A stretch of DNA of 64,000 nt from Anoxybacillus thermarum (GCF_000836725.1 NZ_JXTH01000006.1:1-64000); one strand, 5' to 3'; positions 52,376 through 63,090 are shown, counted from the first letter of the stretch. Notes: generated by a model not told the origin, from the sequence alone. Numbers and translations are program-made.

Positions 52376-53495
52376 ATTTTCCGTATGTGTCAATGCTTAA
52401 TTTGACATTGATTTTTTCTAGTGTATCATTTGTAAGCGAAACTAATCCGTTTGTCGTATATTTGTGCCAGTCGTTGACGTTTTGACGGTACAATGCGTTC
52501 GATAATTGAAGTGTATCGACACCTTCCCTCACGCCATACTGGAATAAGCTTCTTATTTCTCTCTCGACCGTTTTTGTTGCGTATTCAATAATTTGTTTTT
52601 CGGACATTTGTTCACGAAGTTCAATGATGCTCCCCGTTGCTTGTACATCAACGGTAAATACAGGATGACCGTCTTTTATATTGTACGATATGCTTGCTTT
52701 CGGTTCGCGTACAACGAGCGTGCCGATCATTTTTCCGTTTGGTTGAATGTAAATAGGTGTTCTTCCTGTCCCTTTTGTAACCCAGCGCAATCCGTCTAGT
52801 TTATCGCGAGGCATGCATGTTTGCTTATTGTAGCGATGCAAAAAACAAACGCCGTTGATTTTTAGCATCGGTTTCTTTTTCTTGTTTTCTGTCCAACTTT
52901 TCTTGTCAACTGCAAGAGATGGAAGAGGAAAGATGACTGCTTTTTCATTTGAAGCAGCCACAAGTTGATTTAGCCGCTTCGGTTGAATGAATGAACTTTG
53001 TTCATAAATATCTGTCGGGTTCGCCAATAGCGAAAAGTACGGCGAATAATCTAAAAATGGCGTTGTTTCAAATAGCTGTTCAATCGGTTCCTTAGTTGTA
53101 AACGCCCAAATGGTATGGCGAATTTCATTGTAACGGTCAAGGACATCAATGACGTCGCGCACAAGTCCTTTTTTGAGTGCCCGTTCCGTAAAGACAATCC
53201 CTTTAATATGTCCCCACGATACACCTTGTTGAATAGTGTGATACAGCCGATCTGTCGCGACATTAAACGTTTCGCCTTTCGCTTTTCCGATTGTAACAGT
53301 TGATTTTTCCCGACCGCCCCCTGCTTCGACTTTCGCAAGCCCTGAAAAGCTAATGAGTTGCGCATATGCGACCACTTGATCGTCTTCATAGTCCACGCCG
53401 ATTACATGAATGTAAGTGAGATGGTCGATTTCTTTCATCCCCCAGCAGCCTGTTAAAAACAAACAACAAAAACAATAAATGAACAGCCGGCTCAT
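52365..53495 (-). CDS. Ger(x)C-family spore germination lipoprotein
   Basis: The C subunit of a GerA-type nutrient germinant receptor in the inner spore membrane. The 376-residue protein has a lipobox ending at Cys17 (LTGCWG), the usual GCWxxxEID start of the mature protein, and the three-domain GerC layout with a C-terminal domain ending in a coiled stretch. It overlaps the A-subunit gene by 4 nt. Third gene of a gerA-gerB-gerC operon. Confidence 0.93.
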   Translation of the reverse strand: MSRLFIYCFCCLFLTGCWGMKEIDHLTYIHVIGVDYEDDQVVAYAQLISFSGLAKVEAGGGREKSTVTIGKAKGETFNVATDRLYHTIQQGVSWGHIKGIVFTERALKKGLVRDVIDVLDRYNEIRHTIWAFTTKEPIEQLFETTPFLDYSPYFSLLANPTDIYEQSSFIQPKRLNQLVAASNEKAVIFPLPSLAVDKKSWTENKKKKPMLKINGVCFLHRYNKQTCMPRDKLDGLRWVTKGTGRTPIYIQPNGKMIGTLVVREPKASISYNIKDGHPVFTVDVQATGSIIELREQMSEKQIIEYATKTVEREIRSLFQYGVREGVDTLQLSNALYRQNVNDWHKYTTNGLVSLTNDTLEKINVKLSIDTYGKSKK

Positions 53496-54955
53496 GATTC
53501 ATCCCCCGGCGTATTATCGTTTGTTTTCAACATTTTCGGCCGCATTTTAAACTTTTTCCATCCGCTCGTAATAATGACTTTCCATATATCCCCCGTTGTC
53601 GGAGAAAGCGGCGCTAAATACGGGACGCCAAATGACGTTAAATTCGCTGTATAAATTAGAAGAAAAAAGATTGATGCGATAAAACCGAAAATTCCTAGCA
53701 TAGAAGATGCGGCAAGAACGATAAAACGTAAAATAGATACCGTCCCTGCAAGCGATTGGTTGACGAGTGTAAACGTCGCAATGACTGACGTGGCAATAAC
53801 AACGAGCGTTCCTGGGGCGGCTAATCCAGCGTTAATGGCTGCCTGTCCAATAATCAACCCACCTACGACAGATAACGTCTGCCCGATGGCAATCGGTAAC
53901 CGCATCCCCGCCTCTTTAAAAATTTCAAACAAACTGATCATAATAAATGCTTCCAATGGGGCTGGAAGTGGCACCCCTTGTCTAGCTAGAACGATGGTTG
54001 CCAATAGTGTAAATGGCAATTGATCTTGATGGTATGTTGTAATCGCTACCCAAAGCCCCGGCAAAAAGACAGCGAAGCTGATACCGATGAGCCGAATCAT
54101 TCGTTGAAACGTAACGAATACGAATGATGTGCTATTGTCTTCTGATGTATTTAGTAAAAATGTTAAATTTGTCGGTCCGATTAATGCGGTCGGCGAGCCG
54201 TCAACAAACACAGCGAATCGTCCGCTCAGTAGTGCGTTGACGACAAAATCAGGGCGACCGGAGTATGCGAAGACGGGAAATAAAGAGATGTATTTCTCGC
54301 TTAACAATTCTTCTAATTGGTTTGTTCCAGTTAAGGCGTCAATGTTAATTGTACTTAAGCGACGCTTTAATTCATCAACGGTTTCTTGGTTAATAATGTC
54401 TTTGATATATAAAATATCAACTTTTGTTCGGCTTCGTTTGCCGATTAATACTTGTTCAACGTGTAAACTGCTCGTTTTTAGCCGTTTGCGCACGAGTGCC
54501 ACATTTTTAGCTACTTCTTCAATAAAGCCGTCTTTCGGTCCGCGAATCGATACTTCGGTGTTTGGTTCTTCTGGATTGCGATTCGGTGGATTCGCAAGCG
54601 AAATGGAATACATCGCTTCCGCTTCCACAAAGTAAATGACTAAATCCCCATTAAAAATGATAAAATCGAGCTGTTGAGCAGAGACTGATTTTCCGACTAA
54701 GTGAAGCGGCATTTGTTTATATTTTTCAATGTCCGTCACTGAATATAGCGGGTATCGTTGTCCCATGCGCGTGATCGTCGGAAAAATAAATTCTTTAAGT
54801 AGCTTCGTATCACATAATTCTTCACAGTAAACGAAAATGAGTGAAAGCGGTTTTCGTTCGTCCGAATAAATGGTCGCTGGCATAAGCACAACATCTTTAC
54901 ATTGCGCAAAATGTTCTTTTAACGTTCGTTCATCGACAATGATTTCAGCGGTCAT
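53492..54955 (-). CDS. GerA-family spore germination protein (A subunit)
   Basis: The A subunit of the receptor. The ~487-residue protein has a large cytoplasmic N-terminal domain (1-~240) with the GPKDGFIEEVAKNVALVRKRL motif and a C-terminal region of five to six membrane helices (about 275-460). ATG 54955 is taken because AAGGAGAGC lies 9 nt upstream and it overlaps the end of the B-subunit gene (ATGA); a longer frame to 55141 has no site. The ligand cannot be predicted. Confidence 0.92.
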   Translation of the reverse strand: MTAEIIVDERTLKEHFAQCKDVVLMPATIYSDERKPLSLIFVYCEELCDTKLLKEFIFPTITRMGQRYPLYSVTDIEKYKQMPLHLVGKSVSAQQLDFIIFNGDLVIYFVEAEAMYSISLANPPNRNPEEPNTEVSIRGPKDGFIEEVAKNVALVRKRLKTSSLHVEQVLIGKRSRTKVDILYIKDIINQETVDELKRRLSTINIDALTGTNQLEELLSEKYISLFPVFAYSGRPDFVVNALLSGRFAVFVDGSPTALIGPTNLTFLLNTSEDNSTSFVFVTFQRMIRLIGISFAVFLPGLWVAITTYHQDQLPFTLLATIVLARQGVPLPAPLEAFIMISLFEIFKEAGMRLPIAIGQTLSVVGGLIIGQAAINAGLAAPGTLVVIATSVIATFTLVNQSLAGTVSILRFIVLAASSMLGIFGFIASIFFLLIYTANLTSFGVPYLAPLSPTTGDIWKVIITSGWKKFKMRPKMLKTNDNTPGDES

Positions 54956-56028
54956 GCGGACGCTCTCCTTTCTTTTATACGTATGGCTAATGCTAGGACG
55001 AACAAAACAATAGAAAGAAAACAAATAAAGAAAAACGAAATCGGTAGAAGCCATTCTTTTAATATGTGAAAAAATGTGTAATCGCTCATCGGCGTCATCG
55101 CGGCGAAAAAAATGACGACGTATACAAATATTAATATCCAACGGCGCGATGCTTTATTTGTGATAGCAAATAACTCTGGAATGAGCGCCGTCGCGAGCGA
55201 AATGCGAATGAATGCTCCGGCAAGCCATTGATAAACGGATAAAAAATCAAAATGCTCTAAATATGTTCCTAAATTCACCATTCTCCATTGCTCAAAGGCC
55301 GGGTAACGCAAATGACTAGCTTCTGTTGGGCCAAACTCTGTAATTGCCCCAATTGTCGGTCCGATCGACAAACTAGCAGCGACAAGCCCAAATAAAATGA
55401 GTTTCATAAAAGAAATGTTTGTTTTCATTTGTTGTTGCATAAACAGGAGAAGAACAATTTCTCCATACCCGGCAGCGACGTACATTACTCCCTTCCAAAC
55501 GGGTCCCCAGCCTTCTTCGAGCATTGGCTTTAGCAGGTCATAGTTTTTATGTGGTGTAGTTGCAAAAGCGACGAATATGCCAAATACGACAACGAAGGGC
55601 AAAATAATACCAGATGTTTTCGCGATCGATGGCAAACCGATTGAGGCGTTATAAAAACAAATCATGCTCAGCGTGACGATAATTGCCCAATCCGGTGTTG
55701 CTGTTAAATATGATGTCGTTGTAAACGTTGTCGTATCTTTTAACGTGACGATGCTAATAACAAGTAAATATAAAGACGTGATCGAGGCGATAAAATAGGC
55801 GATCGGAGCGCCGATATTTTCTTTTAGCCATTGAAAGATGCGCGTTTGTTGTGATTGTTTTATAGGAAAATAAATGAGAGGAAGAAATATAACAAGCAAT
55901 ATAAGCCCGATAACGGTCGAAATCCATGCATCTCGTCCAGCAATTTCAAGCAAAACAGGAATGATGATGACGTGATTCATCAGTCCGATGGATAGCATTA
56001 AAACGAATAACATTTGTATCGTGTTCAT
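54952..56028 (-). CDS. GerB-family spore germination permease (B subunit)
   Basis: The B subunit, an APC-superfamily-like membrane protein thought to bind the germinant. The ~358-residue protein has ten predicted membrane helices. ATG 56028 (MNTIQMLFVLMLSIGL) is preferred over an in-frame ATG at 56070 because AAAAGGTGTG lies just upstream. In this operon the B gene precedes A and C, an order seen in some Bacillaceae rather than the gerA A-B-C order. Confidence 0.92.
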   Translation of the reverse strand: MNTIQMLFVLMLSIGLMNHVIIIPVLLEIAGRDAWISTVIGLILLVIFLPLIYFPIKQSQQTRIFQWLKENIGAPIAYFIASITSLYLLVISIVTLKDTTTFTTTSYLTATPDWAIIVTLSMICFYNASIGLPSIAKTSGIILPFVVVFGIFVAFATTPHKNYDLLKPMLEEGWGPVWKGVMYVAAGYGEIVLLLFMQQQMKTNISFMKLILFGLVAASLSIGPTIGAITEFGPTEASHLRYPAFEQWRMVNLGTYLEHFDFLSVYQWLAGAFIRISLATALIPELFAITNKASRRWILIFVYVVIFFAAMTPMSDYTFFHILKEWLLPISFFFICFLSIVLFVLALAIRIKERRASA

Positions 56029-56179
56029 ATTCACACACCTTTTTTCCAATTGTATTTTTATCGTTTCCAAACAGGGAAATGATATGCATTGTCACCATCT
56101 AGGCTCGTTTCACCATATAAATAAAAAAGCAGTTGTGCTACAATAAATGAAGTGAATGTACAGTCGAGGAGGAACGAAC

Positions 56180-57244
56180 ATGAAAATGACGTTAGGTGTA
56201 TTATACGGCGGCAAATCGCCTGAACATAAAGTATCATTGCAGACGGCACGTTCGGTTATTAATGCGATAAATAAAGAAAAGTTTTGTGTCGTACCCATTT
56301 ATATTACGACCGATGGAGAATGGCTGCGTGGGGAAGCGATTGAAGGAGAAGTGCAAGATGTGAAGCAGCTTGCGTTTCAGCAAGGTTTGCCAGCACTCAC
56401 GTCTATTGCGAATCGTTCGGAAAAAAATGAGGAGCGCATTGATGTCATTTTTCCTCTTTTACACGGGCCGAACGGAGAAGATGGAACGGTGCAAGGGATG
56501 TTAGAATTATTGAACGTACCGTATGTTGGGAACGGTGTGTTAGCATCAGCTGTCGGCATGGATAAAGTTGTCATGAAGCAACTGTTCGCACAAGCGGGAT
56601 TAAAACAAGCGCGTTACGTCTTTTTCTTGAAAAAAGAATGGGAAAAACATAAAGAGACCGTATATGGAATAGTAGAGCGTGAGCTTGGCTATCCGTGTTT
56701 TGTCAAACCCGCCAATGCCGGTTCGAGCGTCGGAATAAGTAAATGTAAAAACCGTGAGCAGCTACAATTGGCATTCCAAGAGGCGTTTCGTTACGATCGA
56801 AAAGTGATTGTCGAAGAAGCGATTGTTGGTCGTGAAGTAGAAATTGGGGTAATCGGAAACGATGAGCCAATTTGCTCTGTTGTTGGGGAAATTGTGCCGA
56901 AAAAAGAATTTTACGATTACGAAGCAAAATATGTCGATGGAAATACAGAATTAGTCATCCCAGCGAACATTACAGATAAAGAATACGAAACGATGAAACA
57001 AATGGCGCTTACTGCTTTTAAAGTACTTGATTTAGCTGGATTAGTGCGCGCCGACTTTTTCTTGACGACAGATGGGGAGGCGTATATTAACGAAGTCAAT
57101 ACGATGCCGGGCTTTACACCATTCAGTATGTTCCCGCTTTTATGGAAACATACCGGCGTATCGTATGAGGAGTTAATTGAGCGTCTCATTCAACTAGCGA
57201 TTGACCGATATGAAGAAAAACAAAACATTACGTATGTGTTTTAA
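56180..57244 (+). CDS. ddl: D-alanine--D-alanine ligase
   Basis: Joins two D-Ala with ATP for the peptidoglycan stem peptide. The ~354-residue protein has the Ddl start [14 protein letters not shown] (residues 7-20), the [12 protein letters not shown] motif near 96, the ATP-grasp [10 protein letters not shown] near 173 and the metal-binding EVNTMPGFT near 308. ATG 56180 has GAGGAGG 7 nt upstream. It precedes murF by 9 nt; the product is MurF's substrate. Confidence 0.95.
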   Translation: MKMTLGVLYGGKSPEHKVSLQTARSVINAINKEKFCVVPIYITTDGEWLRGEAIEGEVQDVKQLAFQQGLPALTSIANRSEKNEERIDVIFPLLHGPNGEDGTVQGMLELLNVPYVGNGVLASAVGMDKVVMKQLFAQAGLKQARYVFFLKKEWEKHKETVYGIVERELGYPCFVKPANAGSSVGISKCKNREQLQLAFQEAFRYDRKVIVEEAIVGREVEIGVIGNDEPICSVVGEIVPKKEFYDYEAKYVDGNTELVIPANITDKEYETMKQMALTAFKVLDLAGLVRADFFLTTDGEAYINEVNTMPGFTPFSMFPLLWKHTGVSYEELIERLIQLAIDRYEEKQNITYVF

Positions 57245-57253
57245 GGTGATAAT

Positions 57254-58630
57254 ATGATTATACGTTCATTAGCTGACATTCAAAAAATGATTCCAGGCAG
57301 TACGATTGATGAGCGTTTTTCTTCCGTTGTCATTCACGGTGTGTCGACAGATACTCGCACAATTGAGCGAGGAAATTTATATGTTCCGCTAAAAGGAGCG
57401 ACATTTAACGGTCATCAATTCGTCATGCAGGCGTTTGAAAAAGGGGCAACAGCTGCATTATGGAGCAAACATGAGCCAAATGTACCGAAAGATGTGCCGC
57501 TCATTTTTGTTGATGATTCGCTCGTTGCATTGCAACAGCTAGCCCATGCGTATCGAAAACAACTTCGCGCGCGCATCATCGGGGTGACAGGGAGCAATGG
57601 AAAGACGACGACAAAAGATATGATTGCCTCATTGCTTGGGACAGTATACCGTGTGCAAAAAACAGAAGGGAATTTAAATAATCACATCGGTGTGCCGCTA
57701 ACGCTTCTCCGCCTCAAAGAGGACACAGAATATGCGGTCGTTGAAATGGGGATGAGTGGTTTTGGCGAAATTGAATTACTCTCTACCCTAGCTGAACCAG
57801 ATGTTGCGATTATTACAAACATCGGCGAATCACATTTACAAGAGCTCGGTTCGCGTGAAGGAATTGCAACAGCGAAGTTTGAAATTGTAAAAGGATTAAA
57901 GCGTGACGGGTTGTTTATTTATCACGGGGATGAACCGTTGTTGCAAACGCGTGTGGAAAACGCTAATCTTTCGCATGTTCAAACGTTTGGGATGGGGACG
58001 ACAAACGATTATTATCCGCTTCATATTCATGTGCAAGCGGATGGAACGGTGTTTGAGGTAAATTGTTGGCCAAATGAAACGTTTCATATGCCGCTCCTTG
58101 GCCGTCACCATGTCATGAACGCTCTCGCTGCCATGGCAGCCGCTCGTTTCGCTTCTGTTGATGTGTCCGATATGAAGAAAGGATTTTCGCGTTTATCTGT
58201 TACAAAAATGCGCACAGAAGTCATCAAACGCCATGACGGAGTGACGATCATTAACGATGCATATAACGCAAGCCCGACGTCGATGCGAGCTGCTCTTCAG
58301 TTGCTCGGACAATTGACAGGATATCGTAAAAAAATAGCGATTGTCGGCGATATGCTTGAATTAGGTGAGCAAGAAATTGCTTTTCACGAACAAATTGGCG
58401 AAATGATTGACCCACAGAAAATAGATTACGTATTAACGTACGGAGAGCGTGCGAAAGCGATCGCTGAACAGGCAAGCAAACGGTTTAGCGAAGGACGTGT
58501 TCGCTCGTATACAGATAAGGCGGAATTAGCCGCAGATGTACAAGCGATGATGGGAGCGGGCGATGTTATTTTATTAAAAGCATCTCGCGGCATGAAGTTA
58601 GAGGAAATCATTTCTTTGTTAAATGAGTAA
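57254..58630 (+). CDS. murF: UDP-N-acetylmuramoyl-tripeptide--D-alanyl-D-alanine ligase
   Basis: Adds D-Ala-D-Ala to the muramoyl tripeptide. The 458-residue protein has the Mur ligase ATP loop GVTGSNGKTTTKDM (about 113-126), EMGMSGFGEIELL near 160, the NDAYNASPTSMRAAL block near 333 and the C-terminal domain. It is translated from TAAGGTGATAAT just after ddl, forming one transcription unit with it. Confidence 0.95.
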   Translation: MIIRSLADIQKMIPGSTIDERFSSVVIHGVSTDTRTIERGNLYVPLKGATFNGHQFVMQAFEKGATAALWSKHEPNVPKDVPLIFVDDSLVALQQLAHAYRKQLRARIIGVTGSNGKTTTKDMIASLLGTVYRVQKTEGNLNNHIGVPLTLLRLKEDTEYAVVEMGMSGFGEIELLSTLAEPDVAIITNIGESHLQELGSREGIATAKFEIVKGLKRDGLFIYHGDEPLLQTRVENANLSHVQTFGMGTTNDYYPLHIHVQADGTVFEVNCWPNETFHMPLLGRHHVMNALAAMAAARFASVDVSDMKKGFSRLSVTKMRTEVIKRHDGVTIINDAYNASPTSMRAALQLLGQLTGYRKKIAIVGDMLELGEQEIAFHEQIGEMIDPQKIDYVLTYGERAKAIAEQASKRFSEGRVRSYTDKAELAADVQAMMGAGDVILLKASRGMKLEEIISLLNE

Positions 58631-58648
58631 AAAGAAACGTTCAATTTG

Positions 58649-58677
58649 TTGAAAACATATGCATAAAATGGTATGAT
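58649..58677 (+). promoter_or_regulatory. Sigma-A promoter of cshA
   Basis: -35 TTGAAA (58649-58654), a 17-bp spacer and -10 TATGAT (58672-58677). The predicted start near 58684 gives a ~90-nt leader. Confidence 0.8.
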
Positions 58678-58692
58678 GAACAAGAGCTATTT

Positions 58693-58743
58693 ACGGAATG
58701 AATTTCAACAAGGCACTTCCGTCTATACGGGAATGCCTTTTTT
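58693..58743 (+). promoter_or_regulatory. Attenuator-like leader of cshA
   Basis: A terminator (AAGGCA 58710-58715 and TTCC 58717-58720 pairing with GGAA 58730-58733 and TGCCTT 58734-58739, then a T run) lies inside the leader. An alternative stem, ACGGAA (58693-58698) with TTCCGT (58717-58722), uses part of its 5' arm, so the two cannot form together. This fits a transcription attenuator. The signal is unknown. Confidence 0.7.
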
Positions 58744-58775
58744 CGTAAGTTATTTGAAGAAGGAGTATGAAAACA

Positions 58776-60182
58776 TTGGTTACATTTAAAGAGTTTGGAT
58801 TGAGTCCAGAAGTAATGAAAGCAGTTAGTAAAATGGGATTTGAAGAGGCAACACCGATTCAGGCGGCTACGATTCCGCTTAGTCTACAAAATCGTGACGT
58901 CATTGGCCAAGCGCAAACAGGAACAGGAAAAACGGCAGCATTCGGCATTCCGCTTGTTGAGAAAATTGATATGAACAACGATGCCGTGCAAGCGATCGTT
59001 GTTGCACCGACGAGAGAGTTAGCTATTCAAGTGTCCGAAGAGCTATATAAAATTGGTTCAACAAAGCGTGTGCGTGTTCTGCCGATTTACGGTGGGCAAG
59101 ACATTGAGCGGCAAATTCGGGCGTTAAAAAAACACCCGCACATTATTGTCGGTACACCAGGGCGCATTCTTGATCATATTCAACGTCGTACGCTCCGTTT
59201 ACAAAACGTTCATACGGTTGTGTTAGACGAAGCGGATGAAATGTTGAACATGGGGTTTGTTGAAGACATCGAGGCGATTTTAAGCCACGTGCCGACAGAG
59301 CGTCAGACGCTTCTTTTTTCTGCGACGATGCCAGAGCCGATCCGCCGCATCGCCGAACGTTTTATGGTCAATCCGGAGCTCGTTCGTGTCAAAGCGAAAG
59401 AAATGACCGTTCCGAACATTGAACAATATTATATTGAAATTCAAGAAAAGAAAAAGTTTGACACGTTAACGCGTTTATTAGATATTCAATCGCCTGAGTT
59501 AGCGATCGTTTTCGGAAGAACGAAGCGCCGTGTTGATGAGCTAGCAGAAGCGCTCAATTTGCGCGGCTATACGGCTGAAGGGATTCACGGTGATTTAAGC
59601 CAGGCGAAGCGTTTATCGGTACTGCGCAAGTTTAAAGAAGGTTCGATTGATATTTTAGTTGCAACGGATGTCGCTGCACGCGGTTTAGATATTTCTGGTG
59701 TGACGCATGTATATAATTTCGATATTCCACAAGACCCAGAAAGCTATGTTCACCGAATCGGTCGAACAGGACGTGCAGGTAAAACGGGAATGGCGATTAC
59801 GTTTGTTACACCTCGTGAAATCGGACAGTTACATCATATCGAGAAGACGACGAAGCGGAAAATGGAGCGCATGAAACCGCCGACGTTGGATGAGGCGCTT
59901 GAAGGTCAACAACGAGCAGCGATCGAAAAACTGCTTGCGACAATTGAGCATAACAACTTATCATTTTACAAACGTGCAGCAGAAGAATTGTTAGAAGAGC
60001 ACGACTCCGTTTCACTTGTTGCCGCATGTATTAAAATGTTAACGAAAGAGCCTGATATGACACCGGTGCAGTTGACAGAAGAGCCACCGGTGATGAAAAA
60101 AGAGAAAAAGCGACAAGTGCAGACGCGTCAACGCCGTAATGAAACGCGTGGCCGTGGAACAAAAGCGCGTGCGAAACGATAG
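58776..60182 (+). CDS. cshA: DEAD-box RNA helicase CshA
   Basis: An ATP-dependent RNA helicase of ribosome assembly and the RNA degradosome. The ~468-residue protein has the nine motifs in order: Q motif with [12 protein letters not shown] (about 46-53), PTRELA, TPGR, DEAD (near 153), SAT, ARGLD and [10 protein letters not shown] (near 328-337), followed by a basic Arg-rich tail. TTG 58776 is preferred because ATG 58767 is one base after AAGGAG. Preceded by a leader with an attenuator-like structure. ydbS, ydbT and ydcA of B. subtilis are missing before acpS. Confidence 0.92.
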   Translation: MVTFKEFGLSPEVMKAVSKMGFEEATPIQAATIPLSLQNRDVIGQAQTGTGKTAAFGIPLVEKIDMNNDAVQAIVVAPTRELAIQVSEELYKIGSTKRVRVLPIYGGQDIERQIRALKKHPHIIVGTPGRILDHIQRRTLRLQNVHTVVLDEADEMLNMGFVEDIEAILSHVPTERQTLLFSATMPEPIRRIAERFMVNPELVRVKAKEMTVPNIEQYYIEIQEKKKFDTLTRLLDIQSPELAIVFGRTKRRVDELAEALNLRGYTAEGIHGDLSQAKRLSVLRKFKEGSIDILVATDVAARGLDISGVTHVYNFDIPQDPESYVHRIGRTGRAGKTGMAITFVTPREIGQLHHIEKTTKRKMERMKPPTLDEALEGQQRAAIEKLLATIEHNNLSFYKRAAEELLEEHDSVSLVAACIKMLTKEPDMTPVQLTEEPPVMKKEKKRQVQTRQRRNETRGRGTKARAKR

Positions 60183-60229
60183 GAGCTGTCTTCATAGATA
60201 GCTTCTTTTTGTTTATTGGAGGGATATGG

Positions 60230-60592
60230 ATGATTGTTGGTATTGGGATTGACATTGTGGAATTAAGTCGTATTGCTCAGTTGATCGAACAACAACCAAA
60301 ATTTATTGACCGCATTTTAACACATAATGAGCGCATTCGTTTTCAACAATTATCGTCAAAGCGAAAAGTTGAGTTTATGGCTGGGCGCTTTGCGGCAAAA
60401 GAAGCGTATGCGAAAGCGGTGGGGACGGGGATTGGTACACATGTTTCATTTCAAGATATTGAAATTGAAAATGATGAAAACGGTAAACCATATATCGCTT
60501 CCCCGACATTGAATGAACGTGTGCACGTATCTATTTCACATAGCGAACATTATGCTGTTGCTCAAGTAATCATTGAACGCTTGTCAAGCTAG
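60230..60592 (+). CDS. acpS: Holo-[acyl-carrier-protein] synthase
   Basis: Transfers phosphopantetheine from CoA to acyl carrier protein. The 120-residue protein has [11 protein letters not shown] with the magnesium-binding Asp8, and the second signature [14 protein letters not shown] (about 56-69) containing the Glu ligand and catalytic Lys. ATG 60230 follows TTGGAGGG. A trimeric enzyme of normal length. Confidence 0.95.
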   Translation: MIVGIGIDIVELSRIAQLIEQQPKFIDRILTHNERIRFQQLSSKRKVEFMAGRFAAKEAYAKAVGTGIGTHVSFQDIEIENDENGKPYIASPTLNERVHVSISHSEHYAVAQVIIERLSS

Positions 60593-60666
60593 TCTGCATA
60601 TTCTCCCGCTTGACCTCATATGATGGCTTATGAAGGAAGTCCAAATGAGGTAAAGGGGTTGAAAAA

Positions 60667-61686
60667 ATGAGACGAACATTGCTTTTCTGGTGCCTGCTTC
60701 TTTTCATTGTAGGTAGTTTGGCCGCTTGCGGAGAAAAGTCGCAACAAGATGTATTAAAAGCGCTCGATGAAAAAGTGCAAACGATGTCTGGGTACAAAGC
60801 AGAAGCAAAAATGACGCTTCAAACAGGAACAGAGCCACAAGTGTATGAAATTGAAATTTGGCACAAGTCTCCAAATTACTACCGAGTGAACTTAAAAAAT
60901 GCCCAGCGTGACCAACATCAAATGATTTTGCGTAACGATGAAGGAGTATTTGTATTAACGCCTGCGTTAAATAAAAGTTTTCGCTTTCAAAGCGACTGGC
61001 CGCAAAATACAAGTCAAGTATACTTGTATGAATCGCTCGTAAAAGACATTTTAGCTGATTCGAAAGCAGATTTTAAAGCGACAAAAAACCATTACGTGTT
61101 CCAAACGAAGACAAATTACGAAAACAAAAAAATGTTGCCAAAACAAGAAATTACATTAAACAAAAAAGATTTAACTCCAGTGAAAGTGACCGTTATGGAT
61201 ATTGACTCGCAACCGATGTTGACTGTTGAGTTTTCAAAAGTAGAATGGAACGCCGCATTTGATGATAATGCTTTTGATGTCAGTAAAAACATGACGAGAG
61301 CGAAGTTAGAAAATGAGCAAGAAGCGACGACAGAAGCGAATCAACAAGCGGTGCCCGTCATGTATCCGACGTATGAGCTCGATGGGGTGAAGCTTGTTGA
61401 GGAAAAAGAATTTACAACAGCGAACGGCAAGCGAATCGTCATGACATTTGCCGGAGAAAAATCGTTTACGCTTGTACAAGAAAAAGCGCATGCTGTACCA
61501 ACAGCGAACGTATCGACAACCGTTAAAGGCGAGCCAATTGATTTAGGGTTTGCGGTTGGGGCAATGACAAACGGAACGTTGACGTGGACGTATAAAGGAG
61601 TTGATTTTATTCTCGCTTCCCAAGACTTAACGAGAGATGAAATGGTTGCGATTGCTCGTTCCGTACAAGGTAAAATGATGAAGTAA
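60667..61686 (+). CDS. ydcC: LolA-like lipoprotein YdcC
   Basis: A 339-residue lipoprotein with signal peptide and lipobox Cys21 (LAAC), then a LolA/YdcC-type domain: beta strands with YKAEAKMTLQTG, YEIEIWHKSPNYYRV and PKQEITLNKKDLTPVKV. In B. subtilis ydcC is expressed in sporulation. It lies between acpS and alr as in B. subtilis. AAAGGGG precedes ATG 60667. Confidence 0.9.
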   Translation: MRRTLLFWCLLLFIVGSLAACGEKSQQDVLKALDEKVQTMSGYKAEAKMTLQTGTEPQVYEIEIWHKSPNYYRVNLKNAQRDQHQMILRNDEGVFVLTPALNKSFRFQSDWPQNTSQVYLYESLVKDILADSKADFKATKNHYVFQTKTNYENKKMLPKQEITLNKKDLTPVKVTVMDIDSQPMLTVEFSKVEWNAAFDDNAFDVSKNMTRAKLENEQEATTEANQQAVPVMYPTYELDGVKLVEEKEFTTANGKRIVMTFAGEKSFTLVQEKAHAVPTANVSTTVKGEPIDLGFAVGAMTNGTLTWTYKGVDFILASQDLTRDEMVAIARSVQGKMMK

Positions 61687-61713
61687 GACTCGCATGGCGG
61701 GTCTTTATTTTTT
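61687..61713 (+). terminator. ydcC terminator
   Basis: GACTCGC and GCGGGTC form a 7-bp stem (with one G-T pair) around ATG and are followed by a T-rich run. Confidence 0.7.
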
Positions 61714-61780
61714 TGTTGACATGACGCAAGGACAAAAGAAATAATCAAACGTGAACACATTTTTGAAGGGGTATGAAAGG

Positions 61781-62938
61781 ATGGATCAAGCATTTTATCG
61801 CGATACATGGGCAGAAATTGATTTAGATGCGATTTTTTATAATGTGCAATCGATGAAACAGCATGTCGGTCCACATGTCGATGTGATTGCTGTGGTAAAG
61901 GCGAACGCTTACGGGCATGGGGATATCCAAGTAGCGAAAACTGCGCTGGAGGCAGGGGCAACGAGATTAGCAGTCGCTTTTTTAGATGAAGCGCTAGCAC
62001 TGAGAAAAAAAGGAATTTCTTTAGACGTCCCGATTCTCGTACTTGGAGCCACAAACCCTCAATATGCACCGTTAGCTGCCAGTCAAAACATTGCATTAAC
62101 TGTTTTTCGAGCCGAGTGGTTTGAGCAAGCATTCATGTATGGACCGTATGAGCAACCGTTGAATGTTCATATAAAATTGGATACAGGGATGGGGAGGTTA
62201 GGAGCTAAAACGAAAAAAGAAGTGCAACAAATTGTAAACATAGTTGAACAAAAAGACTCGTTTGTCATTGAAGGAGTATATACGCACTTTGCAACAGCCG
62301 ATGAACAAAATGTCGATTATTTTTCGTTTCAATACGATACATTTATCCACATGCTAGAGTGGTTTCCTGTGAAACCTTCGCTCATTCATTGCGCCAATAG
62401 TGCAGCGGGACTGCGTTATCCTGATCGAGTATTTAATGCGGTACGATTAGGCATCTCGATGTATGGATTGGCACCGTCGCAAGAAATGAAACTATTGTTG
62501 CCTTATCCGTTAAAAGAAGCGTTCTCGCTCCATAGTCGTTTAACGCATGTGAAAAAGGTGAAAGCTGGAGAAAAAATAAGTTACGGAGCGACATATGAGG
62601 CGGAAGCAGATGAGTGGATTGGTACCGTTCCAATCGGTTACGCAGATGGTTGGCTACGTCGTATGCAACATTTTTCTGTTCTTGTTGATGGGAAGCGTGT
62701 CCCAATTGTTGGACGTGTTTGTATGGATCAAATGATGATTCGTTTGCCGTATGAACTTCCCATTGGTACAAAAGTGACGCTCATCGGTGAACAGCAAGGT
62801 GAGCGCATTTCCGTTGATGATGTTGCAGCTCATTTGAACACAATTAATTATGAAATCCCTTGTACGATTAGTTATCGTGTTCCCCGTATTTTTTTAAAAA
62901 ATAAGAGTATAATTGAAGTGAGAAATGCGGTATTATAG
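61781..62938 (+). CDS. alr: Alanine racemase
   Basis: Interconverts L- and D-alanine with pyridoxal phosphate. The ~385-residue protein has the PLP-lysine motif VVKANAYGHG (Lys40) in the N-terminal barrel and the second catalytic Tyr in the SYGATY block near 265. The barrel is followed by a beta domain with the VGRVCMDQMMI signature. Start ATG 61781 has GAAGGGG upstream. With ddl and murF it supplies the D-alanine branch of wall synthesis. Confidence 0.94.
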   Translation: MDQAFYRDTWAEIDLDAIFYNVQSMKQHVGPHVDVIAVVKANAYGHGDIQVAKTALEAGATRLAVAFLDEALALRKKGISLDVPILVLGATNPQYAPLAASQNIALTVFRAEWFEQAFMYGPYEQPLNVHIKLDTGMGRLGAKTKKEVQQIVNIVEQKDSFVIEGVYTHFATADEQNVDYFSFQYDTFIHMLEWFPVKPSLIHCANSAAGLRYPDRVFNAVRLGISMYGLAPSQEMKLLLPYPLKEAFSLHSRLTHVKKVKAGEKISYGATYEAEADEWIGTVPIGYADGWLRRMQHFSVLVDGKRVPIVGRVCMDQMMIRLPYELPIGTKVTLIGEQQGERISVDDVAAHLNTINYEIPCTISYRVPRIFLKNKSIIEVRNAVL

Positions 62939-63090
62939 TAGATGGGTGGAATGAGAACGATTGTTTTCGAAAAATTTCTACAAAATTTGGACAAATGATG
63001 CTGGAAATGACTTTGCATCGCGATGATGAAATGGTATGATGTAAATTGGGAGCAACTATGTGGTTGTAGTTTAGTTGGAGGTGTGTGTTT

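Noticed and set aside
61341-62132. A 263-codon minus-strand frame opposite ydcC and alr
   Set aside because: It spans the junction of two real plus-strand genes and has atypical composition; it is a shadow.
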